A DNA stretch of 64,000 nt from Intestinibacter bartlettii (GCF_000154445.1 NZ_DS499568.1); one strand, 5' to 3'. Shown: positions 36,821 through 46,619, counted from the first letter of the stretch. The notes: a model not told the origin generated them from the sequence alone. Translations and numbers: made by a program.

Positions 36821-37822
36821 ATGGATAGAAATTTAGCATTAGAGCTTGTAAGAGTTACAGAGGCAGCAGCATTAGTTTCATCACAATTTATGGGAAGAGG
36901 AGATAAAAACGGAGCTGATGGTGCAGCTGTAGAAGCTATGAGAAGAGCCTTTGAATCAGTAAAAATAAAAGGTGAAGTTGTAATTGGAGAAGGGGAAATA
37001 GATGAAGCTCCAATGTTATATATAGGCGAAAAAGTTGGTAGTCAAGAAGAAGGAACTATGGAAGTTGACATAGCAGTGGATCCACTTGATGGAACAGAAT
37101 TAATAGCAAAGGGACTTCCAAATGCAATAGCAGTAATAGCTATGGGTAAAAAAGGTTCTTTATTAAATGCACCAGATACATATATGAAAAAAATAATTGT
37201 AGGACCAAAAGCAAAAGGTGTTATAGATTTAGATAAAAGTGTAGAAGAAAACATTATTGATGTTTCAAAGGCATTAGGCAAGAAAACAACTCAAATGACA
37301 ATTATGGTTCAAGATAGAGAGAGACATAATTATATATTTGAAGTTGCTAGAAAATTAGGATGCAAAATAAGAATGTTTGATGCTGGAGACGTGGCAGCGG
37401 GTATAGCAACTTGTTTTGAAGAAACAGGTGTAGACATGCTTATGGGAATCGGTGGAGGACCAGAAGGTGTTATAACTGCAGCTGCTATAAAATGTATGGG
37501 CGGAGATATGCAAGCCCAAATATACCCATTAAGTGATGAAGAAAGGGAAAGATGCCATCAAATGGGATATTTAGATTCTGATATAGAAAAAAAATTAACT
37601 ATTGATGATTTAGCAAAAGGAGATGACTTATTCTTTGCAGCTACAGGAATTACAGAAGGTAACTTATTAAAAGGTGTAGTTAATATAGGCGGAAATAAAG
37701 CAAGAACAGAATCTGTAGTTATGAGAGGTAGAACAGGTACTATAAGATTTGTTAATGCTATACATAATCTAGATAAAAATGAAATATTAATAGATTTAAT
37801 GAAAAAATATAATATGGAATAA
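36821..37822 (+). CDS. glpX: Class II fructose-1,6-bisphosphatase
   Basis: A gluconeogenic phosphatase of 333 residues. Motifs are MGRGDKNGADGAAVEAMR, VIGEGEIDEAPMLYIGE, DIAVDPLDGTELIAKG (metal/phosphate site) and GIGGGPEGVITAAAIK, all standard for GlpX. AAAGGAGA precedes the ATG. It has its own terminator and is likely monocistronic upstream of rho. Confidence 0.95.
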   Translation: MDRNLALELVRVTEAAALVSSQFMGRGDKNGADGAAVEAMRRAFESVKIKGEVVIGEGEIDEAPMLYIGEKVGSQEEGTMEVDIAVDPLDGTELIAKGLPNAIAVIAMGKKGSLLNAPDTYMKKIIVGPKAKGVIDLDKSVEENIIDVSKALGKKTTQMTIMVQDRERHNYIFEVARKLGCKIRMFDAGDVAAGIATCFEETGVDMLMGIGGGPEGVITAAAIKCMGGDMQAQIYPLSDEERERCHQMGYLDSDIEKKLTIDDLAKGDDLFFAATGITEGNLLKGVVNIGGNKARTESVVMRGRTGTIRFVNAIHNLDKNEILIDLMKKYNME

Positions 37823-37836
37823 TGATATAAATTTTG

Positions 37837-37900
37837 AAAATCAGTGTAACTTTAGAATGAAGAAAATAGTATCTTAACTAAAGGAACACTGATTTTTTAT
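37837..37900 (+). terminator. Intrinsic terminator after glpX
   Basis: AAAATCAGTGT pairs with ACACTGATTTTTT across a 38-base loop that has some internal pairing. Confidence 0.75.
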
Positions 37901-38086
37901 TAGTTAAATAATTATTTTTTAATAAAGTGAAAAAATATGTATTTTATTTTATTTATTGACCATAATACAAGAAAAATGATATTATTAATTTGTTATTATG
38001 TTCGAACTTAAGTATATACCTTTTCTTTTTCATACCGTTTATTTCCAAAATATAATTAAAAACTAAAAAACAAGGAGGTCTAGTTT

Positions 38087-39736
38087 TTGAATATGGAAAA
38101 CACAAATCTAAGTGATTTAAATAATCAAACTTTAGCTCAACTCAGACAAACCGCAAAAGAGCTAAATATTAAATCAGTTACTAAGTATAAAAAAGCAGAA
38201 CTGATTGAACAAATAAAGGAACATGCTAATAAATTAAAAAGTAATGATACGGATCAATTAAAACAAGACAATAAAAGAGAACACAGCAATGGAGAGCCGG
38301 AAAAAACTTATAGTATGAAAAAGGAAGAAAAAAATACTCAAATAGATGACGAAAAAAGAAATGACAATACAGAGAATGTAAAACAAATAGCATACAAATC
38401 TGAAAATAGAAATAATAAATACGAAAATAAAAATTACACAAAAAACAACAATCAAGCAAATACAAATAATCAAAGAAATTATAATAAATTTCAAAAAAAT
38501 GATGCTAAACAGCAAAATAATGAAAATAAACTTTCTAATAATGATATAAAAACTCAAAAAAATAACAACATAAAAGGAAATTATACACCTAAAGTAGTTG
38601 AAGAATCTAAGATAATTAACGAATTTAATACTTCAAAAGAAGATGAAGTAATAGGTGTATTAGAAATACTACCAGATGGATTTGGTTTCTTAAGAGGTTC
38701 AAATTACCTATCGACAGAAAATGATGTATATGTATCACCTTCTCAAATAAGAAGATTCAATATGAAAACAGGAGATAAGGTAAGAGGTATAACAAGACAT
38801 CCAAAAACAGGGGAAAAATTTAGGGCACTTTTATTTGTACAAAAAATAAATGATGAAGATCCAGAAACTGCAATACAAAGAAAAGCCTTTGAAACATTAA
38901 CTCCTATATATCCACAGGAACGATTAACTTTGGAAAAACAACCAAATGAAATATCAACAAGATTAATAGACTTGATATCACCAATAGGAAAGGGACAAAG
39001 GGGATTAATTGTTGCGCCTCCAAAAGCTGGTAAAACGATTCTTTTAAAAAGTATAGCTAATAGTATAGTTAAGAATTATCCAGATGTAGAATTAATAGTA
39101 TTATTAATAGATGAAAGACCAGAGGAAGTTACTGATATGAAGGAATCAATTGATGCTGATGTTATATATTCAACATTTGACCAAGTATCAAGCCATCATG
39201 TAAAAGTTGCCGAAATGGTTTTAAATAGAGCTCAAAGACTTGTTGAACACGGTAAAGATGTAGTTATATTACTAGATAGTATCACTAGATTAGCAAGAGC
39301 GTATAACTTAACTATTTCACCAACAGGAAGAACTTTATCAGGTGGTTTAGACCCAGGGGCATTACATGGGCCTAAGAAATTCTTCGGTGCTGCTAGAAAT
39401 ATAAGACAGGGTGGTTCACTTACAATACTTGCAACTGCATTAGTTGAAACTGGTTCAAGAATGGATGATGTAATATTCGAAGAGTTCAAAGGAACTGGTA
39501 ATATGGAATTAAACTTAGACAGAAAATTAGCTGAGAAGAGAATATTCCCGGCAGTGGATATCTATAAATCTGGAACAAGAAGAGAAGATTTATTATTAAC
39601 AGATAAAGAAAAGACTGCTTTATGGAAATTAAGAAAAGAAATGAGCAATAGTTCTATATTAGAAGTTACAGATAATGTGTTAGAAGCATTAAAAAGAACA
39701 AAAACTAATGAAGAGTTTATAAATAATATAAAATAA
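38087..39736 (+). CDS. rho: Transcription termination factor Rho with Asn-rich insertion
   Basis: A hexameric RNA helicase that ends transcription. 549 residues from a TTG with AAGGAGG spaced 7 bases away (an ATG two codons later is too far). The N-terminal helical Rho_N (TLAQLRQTAKELNIKSVTKY) is followed by ~120 residues of low complexity, rich in Asn, Gln, Lys and Glu (about 52-175). The RNA-binding cold-shock-like domain (VLEILPDGFGFLR) and the ATPase follow, with Walker A APPKAGKT at about 310-317, LLIDERPEEVTD and LLDSITRLARAYN. The insertion is in the place where clostridial Rho proteins have a prion-like region. Confidence 0.97.
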   Translation: MNMENTNLSDLNNQTLAQLRQTAKELNIKSVTKYKKAELIEQIKEHANKLKSNDTDQLKQDNKREHSNGEPEKTYSMKKEEKNTQIDDEKRNDNTENVKQIAYKSENRNNKYENKNYTKNNNQANTNNQRNYNKFQKNDAKQQNNENKLSNNDIKTQKNNNIKGNYTPKVVEESKIINEFNTSKEDEVIGVLEILPDGFGFLRGSNYLSTENDVYVSPSQIRRFNMKTGDKVRGITRHPKTGEKFRALLFVQKINDEDPETAIQRKAFETLTPIYPQERLTLEKQPNEISTRLIDLISPIGKGQRGLIVAPPKAGKTILLKSIANSIVKNYPDVELIVLLIDERPEEVTDMKESIDADVIYSTFDQVSSHHVKVAEMVLNRAQRLVEHGKDVVILLDSITRLARAYNLTISPTGRTLSGGLDPGALHGPKKFFGAARNIRQGGSLTILATALVETGSRMDDVIFEEFKGTGNMELNLDRKLAEKRIFPAVDIYKSGTRREDLLLTDKEKTALWKLRKEMSNSSILEVTDNVLEALKRTKTNEEFINNIK

Positions 39737-39820
39737 AAATTTACAAATCTTGTAATGAATTAAATTTTCAAATAAAAAGAAAAATAACTAATAATAAACA
39801 TTAAAGAGTTTTAAAAATGC

Positions 39821-39849
39821 TTGAACCCGTTAAAAACATATGGTATAAT
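39821..39849 (+). promoter_or_regulatory. Sigma-A promoter of rpmE
   Basis: TTGAAC (39821-39826), 17 bp, TATAAT (39844-39849). Confidence 0.7.
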
Positions 39850-39926
39850 GGGATAGTTGATATTGAAGAAGTAAAAAAATTAGTATAATTAATTTTAAAA
39901 TAAAAAAGAAAAAAGAGGTGACAATG

Positions 39927-40127
39927 ATGCAAAAAGATATACAACCAAAATACAATGAAGTAGAAGTACGTTGTGCTTGTGGAAATACTTTCATGGCTGG
40001 TTCAACTAAGGACGAAATAAGAGTTGAGATTTGTTCTGAATGCCATCCTTTCTATACTGGTAAACAAAAGAATATAGAAAAAGGTGGAAGAATCGACAAA
40101 TTCAAAAAAAGATTCAACATGGAATAA
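39927..40127 (+). CDS. rpmE: 50S ribosomal protein L31 (zinc form)
   Basis: 66 residues. The ATG at 39927 gives MQKDIQPKYNEVEVRCACG and is 6 bases from AGAGGTG; the upstream GTG at 39918 is inside that site. The RCACGNTF and CSECHPFYTG cysteines are the zinc-binding set, so this is the C+ type. The C-terminus GGRIDKFKKRFNME is typical. It follows rho, a common arrangement. Confidence 0.96.
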   Translation: MQKDIQPKYNEVEVRCACGNTFMAGSTKDEIRVEICSECHPFYTGKQKNIEKGGRIDKFKKRFNME

Positions 40128-40141
40128 TATTCGAAAAAAAC

Positions 40142-40170
40142 AGGGGTTGGTTTTCCAACCTCTATTTTAT
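40142..40170 (+). terminator. Intrinsic terminator after rpmE
   Basis: AGGGGTTGG, loop TTTT, CCAACCTCT followed by ATTTTATT. Confidence 0.9.
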
Positions 40171-40322
40171 TATGCATATGAATATGTCCTTACTACATTA
40201 AATAATGTAGAAAAGATTTTTTGTTTTATAACATGCCCTTTTTTAATACTATAAATTTGATATAATAATAAATGTATAAATTTTAAATATAATATACTTA
40301 ATCGCGGGTTAAGGAGAAAATT

Positions 40323-41234
40323 ATGAACAAAGAAAAACTAGGGAAAGTTGGAGGACAGGCTGTAATAGAAGGAGTAATGATGCAGTCACAAGATTATAAA
40401 GCTGTTGCAGTTAGAAAATCTAATGGGGAGATAGAAGTAAAAAAAGAAAAAATCAAAAGCTGGGTAAAAGATAAAAAAATAGATAAAATTCCATTTTTAA
40501 GAGGGGCTTTTATTTTAATAGATACAATGATAAGTGGAATTAATAGCTTGAATTTTTCTTCATCATTCTTTTTGGATGAAGATGAGGAAGAGGATGCTAT
40601 AGATAAATTTCTTAAAAAAGTATTTAAAGATAAGGCTAATGATGCAATAATAGCAGTATCTTTAATAATATCGTTATTATTTTCTATCGGAATTTTTGTT
40701 TTAATACCTACATTTATAGGTGGATTATTTGCAAAATTTATAAATAATCATATAGCGCTTAATTTAATTGAAGGTATAATCAGAATAGCGATACTAATAA
40801 CTTATATGGCATTAGTTTCTTTAAACTCTGATATAAAAAGGGTATTCCAATATCATGGAGCGGAGCATAAATCTATTTATTGTTATGAAAATGATTTAGA
40901 GCTTACAGTAGAGAATGCTAAAAAATTTGGTAGATTACATCCTAGATGTGGGACCAATTTTTTATTTATAGTTATGTTTACATCAATAATATTATTTTCA
41001 TTTTTCGGATGGCCAAATCCGTTATTAAGGGTGGCAATAAGAATTATATGTATCCCGATTGTTGCCGGAATAGCATACGAAATAATAAAATTTCTTGGGA
41101 AATATAATAATATTTTGAGTAAAATTGTTGCATATCCAGGAATGATGATGCAAAAAATAACAACAAATGAGCCGGATGATGAACAACTTGAAGTTGCATT
41201 AGTAGCATTAAAGGCTGTATTAAATGAAAACTAA
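40323..41234 (+). CDS. yqhQ: DUF1385 membrane protein (YqhQ family)
   Basis: 303 residues. The N-terminal VGGQAVIEGVMMQS motif is the hallmark of DUF1385. Four hydrophobic segments follow (about 105-130, 142-165, 215-235, 240-260), with the conserved YHGAEHKSIYCYENDLELT and GRLHPRCGTNF. Function is not established. It is 10 bp upstream of prmC, the usual yqhQ-prmC-prfA order in Clostridia. Confidence 0.92.
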   Translation: MNKEKLGKVGGQAVIEGVMMQSQDYKAVAVRKSNGEIEVKKEKIKSWVKDKKIDKIPFLRGAFILIDTMISGINSLNFSSSFFLDEDEEEDAIDKFLKKVFKDKANDAIIAVSLIISLLFSIGIFVLIPTFIGGLFAKFINNHIALNLIEGIIRIAILITYMALVSLNSDIKRVFQYHGAEHKSIYCYENDLELTVENAKKFGRLHPRCGTNFLFIVMFTSIILFSFFGWPNPLLRVAIRIICIPIVAGIAYEIIKFLGKYNNILSKIVAYPGMMMQKITTNEPDDEQLEVALVALKAVLNEN

Positions 41235-41244
41235 GAGGTAGTTT

Positions 41245-42100
41245 ATGACTATTAAAGAAATTCTTATAAAATATTCTAATGACCTAGAAAATATAAGTGA
41301 TACTCCGAGGTTAGACGTTGAAATGCTTCTTAAAAAAGCATTAGGAGATGTTGATTCTATGTATATAAGAATGTATCTTGATAAAGAATTAACTGATGAA
41401 CAAGAAAAATATTTTCTAGAAATGATAAAAGAAAGATTGAACGAAAGACCAATTGCCTATATTATAGGTAATAGAGAGTTTATGGGATTAGATTTTCTTT
41501 TGTAAAAGAAGGGGGTTTTAATTCCTAGACCAGATTACTGAAACATTAGTAGAAGAAATTATAAATATAAGCAACAATAAATCAGAATTAAATATTTTAG
41601 ATATAGGTACAGGTTCAGGAGCAATTACTATAAGTTTAGCGAAATATTTAAATGATGCACATGTCACATCAGCGGATATTTCTGATATTGCACTAGAAAT
41701 TGCCTCTAAAAATGCTGTATCTAATGATGTTAATAAAAAAATAGATTTCATAAAATCTGATATATTTTCAAATATATCAAGAGAAGAAAAATTTGATATA
41801 ATAGTATCTAATCCTCCTTATATAAAAAAAGAAGATATTCCTGGATTAGATAGACAAGTAAAAGATTTCGAACCTTATAATGCCCTAGAAGGTGGGGAAG
41901 ATGGACTTGATTTTTATAGAAAAATTACAGAGGAATCTAAATATTTTCTTAAAAATAAAGGAATTTTAGCATACGAAGTAGGCCATGATCAAGCATCTGA
42001 TGTAATTCAAATAATGAAAGAAAATGGCTTTGAAAGTATATATACTAAATGCGATTTACAAGGCTTTGAAAGAGTTGTAATAGGATTTTATAATAATTAG
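41245..42100 (+). pseudogene. prmC: Peptide chain release factor N5-glutamine methyltransferase, three clustered indels
   Basis: PrmC methylates the GGQ glutamine of release factors. The ATG frame gives a normal N-terminal domain, then stops at 41503 after NREFMGLDF. Family sequence resumes piecewise in other frames: VKEG (41502-41513), VLIPRPD (41515-41535), then TETLVEEIINISNNK and onward in the third frame to 42100. That last frame includes ILDIGTGSGAIT and VSNPPYI (the NPPY catalytic motif). About +2 near 41497, +1 in the G-run 41511-41515 and +1 near 41535 restore a normal ~283-residue protein. All lie within 40 bases. Possible sequence error or true null. Confidence 0.88.
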
Positions 42101-42112
42101 GAAGGTGAAAAG

Positions 42113-43177
42113 ATGTTAAATAAGCTGCAAGTATTAGAAGATAAATACAAAGAACTTACAGAGAAAATCAGTGACATTGAAGTTATCAATGATCAAAAAA
42201 CATGGCAAAAATACATGAAAGAACATGCTGATTTAGAACCAATCGTAATGAAATACAGAGAATACAAAGAAGTTGTAGACAATATAAAAGAATCAAAAGA
42301 AATACTAGAAGAAGAATCTGATGAAGAATTAAGAGAATTAGCTAAAATGGAATTATCTGATTTAGAATCTAGAGTTGAACCAATAGAAGATGAATTAAAA
42401 ATATTATTATTACCAAAAGACCCTAACGATGAAAAGAACGTTATAGTTGAAATCAGAGGTGGAGCAGGTGGAGATGAAGCTGCTTTATTCGCTGGTGACT
42501 TATTCAGAATGTATTCAAGATATGCAGAAAGAAGAAGATGGAAAACAGAACTTCTAAGTGCAAGTGATACAGGAGTAGGTGGATACAAAGAAGTTTCTTT
42601 CATGATAAAAGGGAAAGGTGCTTATTCAAGACTTAAATACGAATCAGGAGTTCACAGAGTACAAAGAATACCATCAACTGAATCAGGCGGTAGAATCCAT
42701 ACTTCGACTGCGACAGTTGCAGTTTTACCAGAGGTAGAAGATGTAGAAATAGAAATTAATCCAAATGATTTAAGAATAGACGTGTTCAGAGCATCTGGTA
42801 ATGGTGGTCAATGTGTAAATACAACTGACTCAGCTGTAAGAATTACACATTTACCAACAGGAGAAGTAGTTTCTTGCCAAGATGAAAAATCACAGTTAAA
42901 GAATAAAGAAAAAGCAATGAAGGTATTAAAAGCTAGATTATACGATAAAGCATTGGCTGAACAACATGATGATATAGCAGCTGAAAGACGAAGCCAAGTT
43001 GGTACTGGTGACAGATCTGAGAGAATAAGAACTTACAACTTCCCACAAGGAAGAGTAAGTGATCATAGAATAAATCTAACATTATATAAATTAGAATCTT
43101 TCTTAGATGGAGATTTAGATGAAATGATAGATGCACTTATAACTGAGGATCAAACTAAAAAAATGTCAGCTATATAA
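42113..43177 (+). CDS. prfA: Peptide chain release factor 1
   Basis: Recognises UAA and UAG stop codons. 354 residues with the coiled N-terminal domain, the PxT-type recognition region near SGVHRVQRIPSTESGG, and GGQ at residues 231-233 (SGNGGQCVNTTDSAVR). The C-terminal ERIRTYNFPQGRVSDHRI is standard. It is the substrate of PrmC, encoded 12 bases upstream. Confidence 0.97.
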   Translation: MLNKLQVLEDKYKELTEKISDIEVINDQKTWQKYMKEHADLEPIVMKYREYKEVVDNIKESKEILEEESDEELRELAKMELSDLESRVEPIEDELKILLLPKDPNDEKNVIVEIRGGAGGDEAALFAGDLFRMYSRYAERRRWKTELLSASDTGVGGYKEVSFMIKGKGAYSRLKYESGVHRVQRIPSTESGGRIHTSTATVAVLPEVEDVEIEINPNDLRIDVFRASGNGGQCVNTTDSAVRITHLPTGEVVSCQDEKSQLKNKEKAMKVLKARLYDKALAEQHDDIAAERRSQVGTGDRSERIRTYNFPQGRVSDHRINLTLYKLESFLDGDLDEMIDALITEDQTKKMSAI

Positions 43178-43188
43178 TATTGAAAAAT

Positions 43189-43224
43189 AGGCCAAATGAT
43201 TTAATACTATCATTTGGCTTTTTA
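43189..43224 (+). terminator. Intrinsic terminator after prfA
   Basis: GCCAAATGAT, 8-base loop, ATCATTTGGC followed by TTTTT. Confidence 0.93.
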
Positions 43225-43382
43225 TAAACCTACAATAATTAAAATATAACTTCTTAATATATGCACTAAAAGGATTTTTTTATAGATTATATTAATACTT
43301 AACTCATACAAATATTAATTTTAGAGGTTTTACATTCATATAATTAAATGAATTAAATTTGGAGGAGGATGAGTATAATAAT

Positions 43383-44063
43383 ATGATTTTAAAGATTACT
43401 TTAATTGGCCTGATGGCAGGTGTATTAGGAACAGGTTTAGGTGGAGTTTTATCTGGAATTTTTAAAAAGAAGGTAGACAAGTACATAGACTTTTTTATGG
43501 GATTATCCGGTGGGATAATGTTGGCAGTTGTAGTTTTTGATTTAATGAAAGAAGCAATAGAGCAAAAAGGTATATTTGTAACAGTGAGTGCAACTTTTTT
43601 AGGAGTCGTAATCACAATGCTCATAAAAGAAAATTTACATATGTCACAAGATAAACAAGCAGGATATTTAATATTTATAAGTATTTTATTACATAACCTT
43701 CCAGAGGGATTAGCCATAGGTTCGTCTTTTGTATCAGCAGAAACCTTAGGATTTACATTAGCTATAGTAATAGGTATACATAACGTTCCAGAAGGACTTG
43801 CTACAGCATTGACTTTAGCAGGGACAAAAATGAAAACAAGTAAAATTATATTATATACAGTTATAGCAGGGATTCCTATGGGAATTGGAAGTTTTTTAGG
43901 TGTATATTTTGCAGGAAACTTTAACTCTCTTATTGGTGTATTTTTATCAATTGCAGCAGGAACCATGTTATATGTTGTACTTGAAGAAATATTACCAAGA
44001 ACAAAAAATCTTTTTTGTATAATAGGTTTTTTAATAGGAACAATAATTGTATATTGCATCTAA
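43383..44063 (+). CDS. ZIP family metal transporter
   Basis: 226 residues from the ATG at 43383, with about eight transmembrane helices. Helices 4 and 5 hold the binuclear metal site motifs HNLPEGLAIG and HNVPEGLATA. It probably imports zinc or another divalent cation. The GGAGGAGG site lies 14 bases upstream and is better spaced for a five-codon ORF (ATG 43369) that ends in an ATGA overlap with this start, so translation may be by re-initiation. Alternatively the first codons carry an indel. Confidence 0.9.
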   Translation: MILKITLIGLMAGVLGTGLGGVLSGIFKKKVDKYIDFFMGLSGGIMLAVVVFDLMKEAIEQKGIFVTVSATFLGVVITMLIKENLHMSQDKQAGYLIFISILLHNLPEGLAIGSSFVSAETLGFTLAIVIGIHNVPEGLATALTLAGTKMKTSKIILYTVIAGIPMGIGSFLGVYFAGNFNSLIGVFLSIAAGTMLYVVLEEILPRTKNLFCIIGFLIGTIIVYCI

Positions 44064-44084
44064 ATAAAAAGAGGTGGAATAAAA

Positions 44085-45125
44085 ATGGATACATTGATTA
44101 GTAAAATTGACGTAGACAATATAGACATGGAAGAAATAAAAAAACAAGCAGAAATTTTAAGAGCTGGAGAAACTGTTATTTTCCCAACTGAAACAGTATA
44201 TGGGTTAGGTGCGAATGCTTTGGATGAAGAAGCGGTTAGCAAAATTTATAAAGCAAAAGGAAGACCAAGCGATAACCCATTAATAGTCCATATTGGGGAT
44301 AAAAAACAAGTATATAATTTAGTTCAATCAGTAACGAAAGAAGCCGAAATTGTTATGGATAAATTTTGGCCAGGTCCTATAACCATAATTTTAAATAAAA
44401 AGGATATAATCCCGAAAAGAACTAGTGGAGGACTAGATACAGTTGCAATTAGGATGCCATCTAATAAAATAGCAAACGCTCTTATAAAAGAAGCAAATAT
44501 TCCAATAGCAGCTCCGTCTGCAAATATATCAGGGAGACCATCACCAACTAGGGCTAAGCATGTTTATGAAGAAATGAACCATAGAGTTAGTGGTATTATA
44601 ATGGGAAATGACTGTGTATATGGATTGGAATCAACAGTTTTAGACTTAACTGGTGAAATACCTACTATTTTAAGACCAGGAAGTATAACAAAAGAACAAC
44701 TAGAAAAAGAACTAGGCAATGTTCAATTAGATGCTGCATTAGAAAAAAAAGAAGATAATATTAAGGCAAAAGCCCCAGGAATGAAATATACTCACTATTC
44801 TCCAAATGCAGAGGTATACATAGTATCTGGTGAACAAACTAATGTTATTGATAAAATAAACACTCTTATAGAAGAAAATAATGACAAGAATTTAAAAACA
44901 TGTGTTATATGTTTAAAATGTAACGAAAAACAATATATAGGAAAAACTATATGTTTAGGAGAAACTTTAGAAGATGTAGCTTCAAATCTATTTGATGCAT
45001 TAATACAAGCAGATGAAGAAAAATGTGATATAATATATTCGGAGTCTTTTACAAATGAAGGTATTGGATGTGCTATAATGAACAGACTTCTGAAGTCTGC
45101 TGGATACAAGATTATAGGGGCTTGA
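44085..45125 (+). CDS. Threonylcarbamoyl-AMP synthase (Sua5 form)
   Basis: Makes the TC-AMP intermediate for the t6A37 modification of ANN-decoding tRNAs. 346 residues: an N-terminal YrdC domain (GETVIFPTETVYGLGANALD, YKAKGRPSDNPLIVHI, PIAAPSANISGRPSPT) and a C-terminal Sua5 domain (about 225-346) joined by the APGMKYTHYSP linker. RBS AGAGGTGG. Confidence 0.95.
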   Translation: MDTLISKIDVDNIDMEEIKKQAEILRAGETVIFPTETVYGLGANALDEEAVSKIYKAKGRPSDNPLIVHIGDKKQVYNLVQSVTKEAEIVMDKFWPGPITIILNKKDIIPKRTSGGLDTVAIRMPSNKIANALIKEANIPIAAPSANISGRPSPTRAKHVYEEMNHRVSGIIMGNDCVYGLESTVLDLTGEIPTILRPGSITKEQLEKELGNVQLDAALEKKEDNIKAKAPGMKYTHYSPNAEVYIVSGEQTNVIDKINTLIEENNDKNLKTCVICLKCNEKQYIGKTICLGETLEDVASNLFDALIQADEEKCDIIYSESFTNEGIGCAIMNRLLKSAGYKIIGA

Positions 45126-45450
45126 TAATAATTTAATTTTATTGAAATTTCATATTAAGTTGGGCTATTATTTTCTTAGGAATGGTTTTCCTGGAAAAAT
45201 AGCGATGTTAAAAAATAGTTAAAAAAAAAACAAATAATGTTAGTCCAATATCGTGTTTAATAGTATGTAATATACACTTTAGTAATGGTAACATATGATT
45301 TAATAATCGTAAAATCATTTAAATATTATAAAATAAATTAGAAATCTAAAAAAATGTGTGGTACTTTGAGAAAAATGATTGTATAATTATATCAAGATAG
45401 TTAAAAAAAAATCAATCATTAATTAAAATATATATTTAGGAGTAAGACAA
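45126..45450. other. Intergenic region (325 bp) between sua5 and rpiB
   Basis: AT-rich. A bulged hairpin GCTATTATTTTC...GAAAAATAGC (about 45164-45205) with an inner GGAA/TTCC stem is the only structure; it lacks a T-run. In related genomes a low-molecular-weight phosphotyrosine phosphatase gene is often in this place, but I find no convincing remains of it. Confidence 0.45.
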
Positions 45451-45903
45451 ATGAAAATAGGTTTAGGATGTGACCATGGCGGTTATAATTTGAAATTAGA
45501 AATTAAAAAGTATTTAGGGACAAAAGGAATTGAATGTGTAGATTTTGGAACAAATAATGATACAGAATCAGTTGATTATCCAATCTACGGGCAAAAAGTA
45601 GCTGAAGCTGTAGTGGCAAAGGAAGTTGATTACGGGATAGTATGCTGTGGAACAGGTATAGGTATATCGCTGGCAGCAAATAAAGTACCTGGTATAAGAT
45701 GCGCAGTTGTATCAGATACATTCTCAGCTAAAATGTCAAAGGCTCACAACAATGCTAATATGTTATCTTTAGGGGAAAGAGTATTAGGTAAAGGCTTAGC
45801 ATTAGAGATAGTTGAAGCTTGGCTAAATACAGAATTTGAAGGTGACAGACACTTAAGAAGAGTAAACTTACTTAGTGAAATAGAGAAGAAATATAATAAA
45901 TAG
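45451..45903 (+). CDS. rpiB: Ribose 5-phosphate isomerase B
   Basis: Interconverts ribose-5-P and ribulose-5-P. 150 residues with KIGLGCDHGGYNLK at the start, GIVCCGTGIGISLAANK containing the catalytic Cys, and NANMLSLGERVLG. TAGGAGTAAG precedes the ATG. upp lies 87 bases downstream. Confidence 0.96.
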   Translation: MKIGLGCDHGGYNLKLEIKKYLGTKGIECVDFGTNNDTESVDYPIYGQKVAEAVVAKEVDYGIVCCGTGIGISLAANKVPGIRCAVVSDTFSAKMSKAHNNANMLSLGERVLGKGLALEIVEAWLNTEFEGDRHLRRVNLLSEIEKKYNK

Positions 45904-45989
45904 TTAAAAATTGATATCTATTTTTGCAATAGATATTAATAAATATAAATAAATAAATAGACATAAATGGTTAATCTAGGAGGTAAATA

Positions 45990-46619
45990 ATGAGCAAAGT
46001 AATAGTTACAGATCACCCGTTAATACAACATAAGTTAACACTTATGAGAAAAGTTACAACAGGGTCAAAGGATTTTAGGGAATTACTAACAGAAATATCA
46101 ATGTTAATGGGTTATGAGGTAACAAGAAATTTACCGTTAGAAGAAACAGAAATTGAAACACCTATAGTAAAAACTAAATCTAAAGTTATAGCAGGTAAAA
46201 AATTAGGAATAGTTCCGATATTAAGAGCTGGTTTAGGAATGGTAGAGGGATTCGTTACATTAGTTCCATCTGCAAGAGTAGGTCATGTTGGATTATACAG
46301 AGACCCAGAAACTTTAAAACCAGTTGAATACTATTGTAAGTTACCACAAGATATAGAAGAAAGAGAAATGATAATTGTGGACCCAATGCTTGCAACAGGT
46401 GGTTCTGCTATAGCAGCTATAGATGTATTAAAAGAAAAAGGAGCAAAAAACATAAAACTAGTTAACTTAGTTGCGGCTCCAGAAGGTATAGCTGAAGTAC
46501 AAAAATATCATAATGATGTAGACATATATGTAGCATCAATTGATGAAAAACTAAATGACCATGGATACATAGTTCCAGGATTAGGTGATGCAGGAGATAG
46601 AATATTCGGAACTAAATAA
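45990..46619 (+). CDS. upp: Uracil phosphoribosyltransferase
   Basis: Salvages uracil to UMP with PRPP. 209 residues: SKVIVTDHPLIQHKLTLMR, GIVPILRAGLGMVEG and the PRPP motif VDPMLATGGSA, ending in PGLGDAGDRIFGTK. RBS AGGAGG. It is followed by a weak terminator and a dead dCMP deaminase gene, so pyrimidine salvage genes were once clustered here. Confidence 0.97.
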   Translation: MSKVIVTDHPLIQHKLTLMRKVTTGSKDFRELLTEISMLMGYEVTRNLPLEETEIETPIVKTKSKVIAGKKLGIVPILRAGLGMVEGFVTLVPSARVGHVGLYRDPETLKPVEYYCKLPQDIEEREMIIVDPMLATGGSAIAAIDVLKEKGAKNIKLVNLVAAPEGIAEVQKYHNDVDIYVASIDEKLNDHGYIVPGLGDAGDRIFGTK

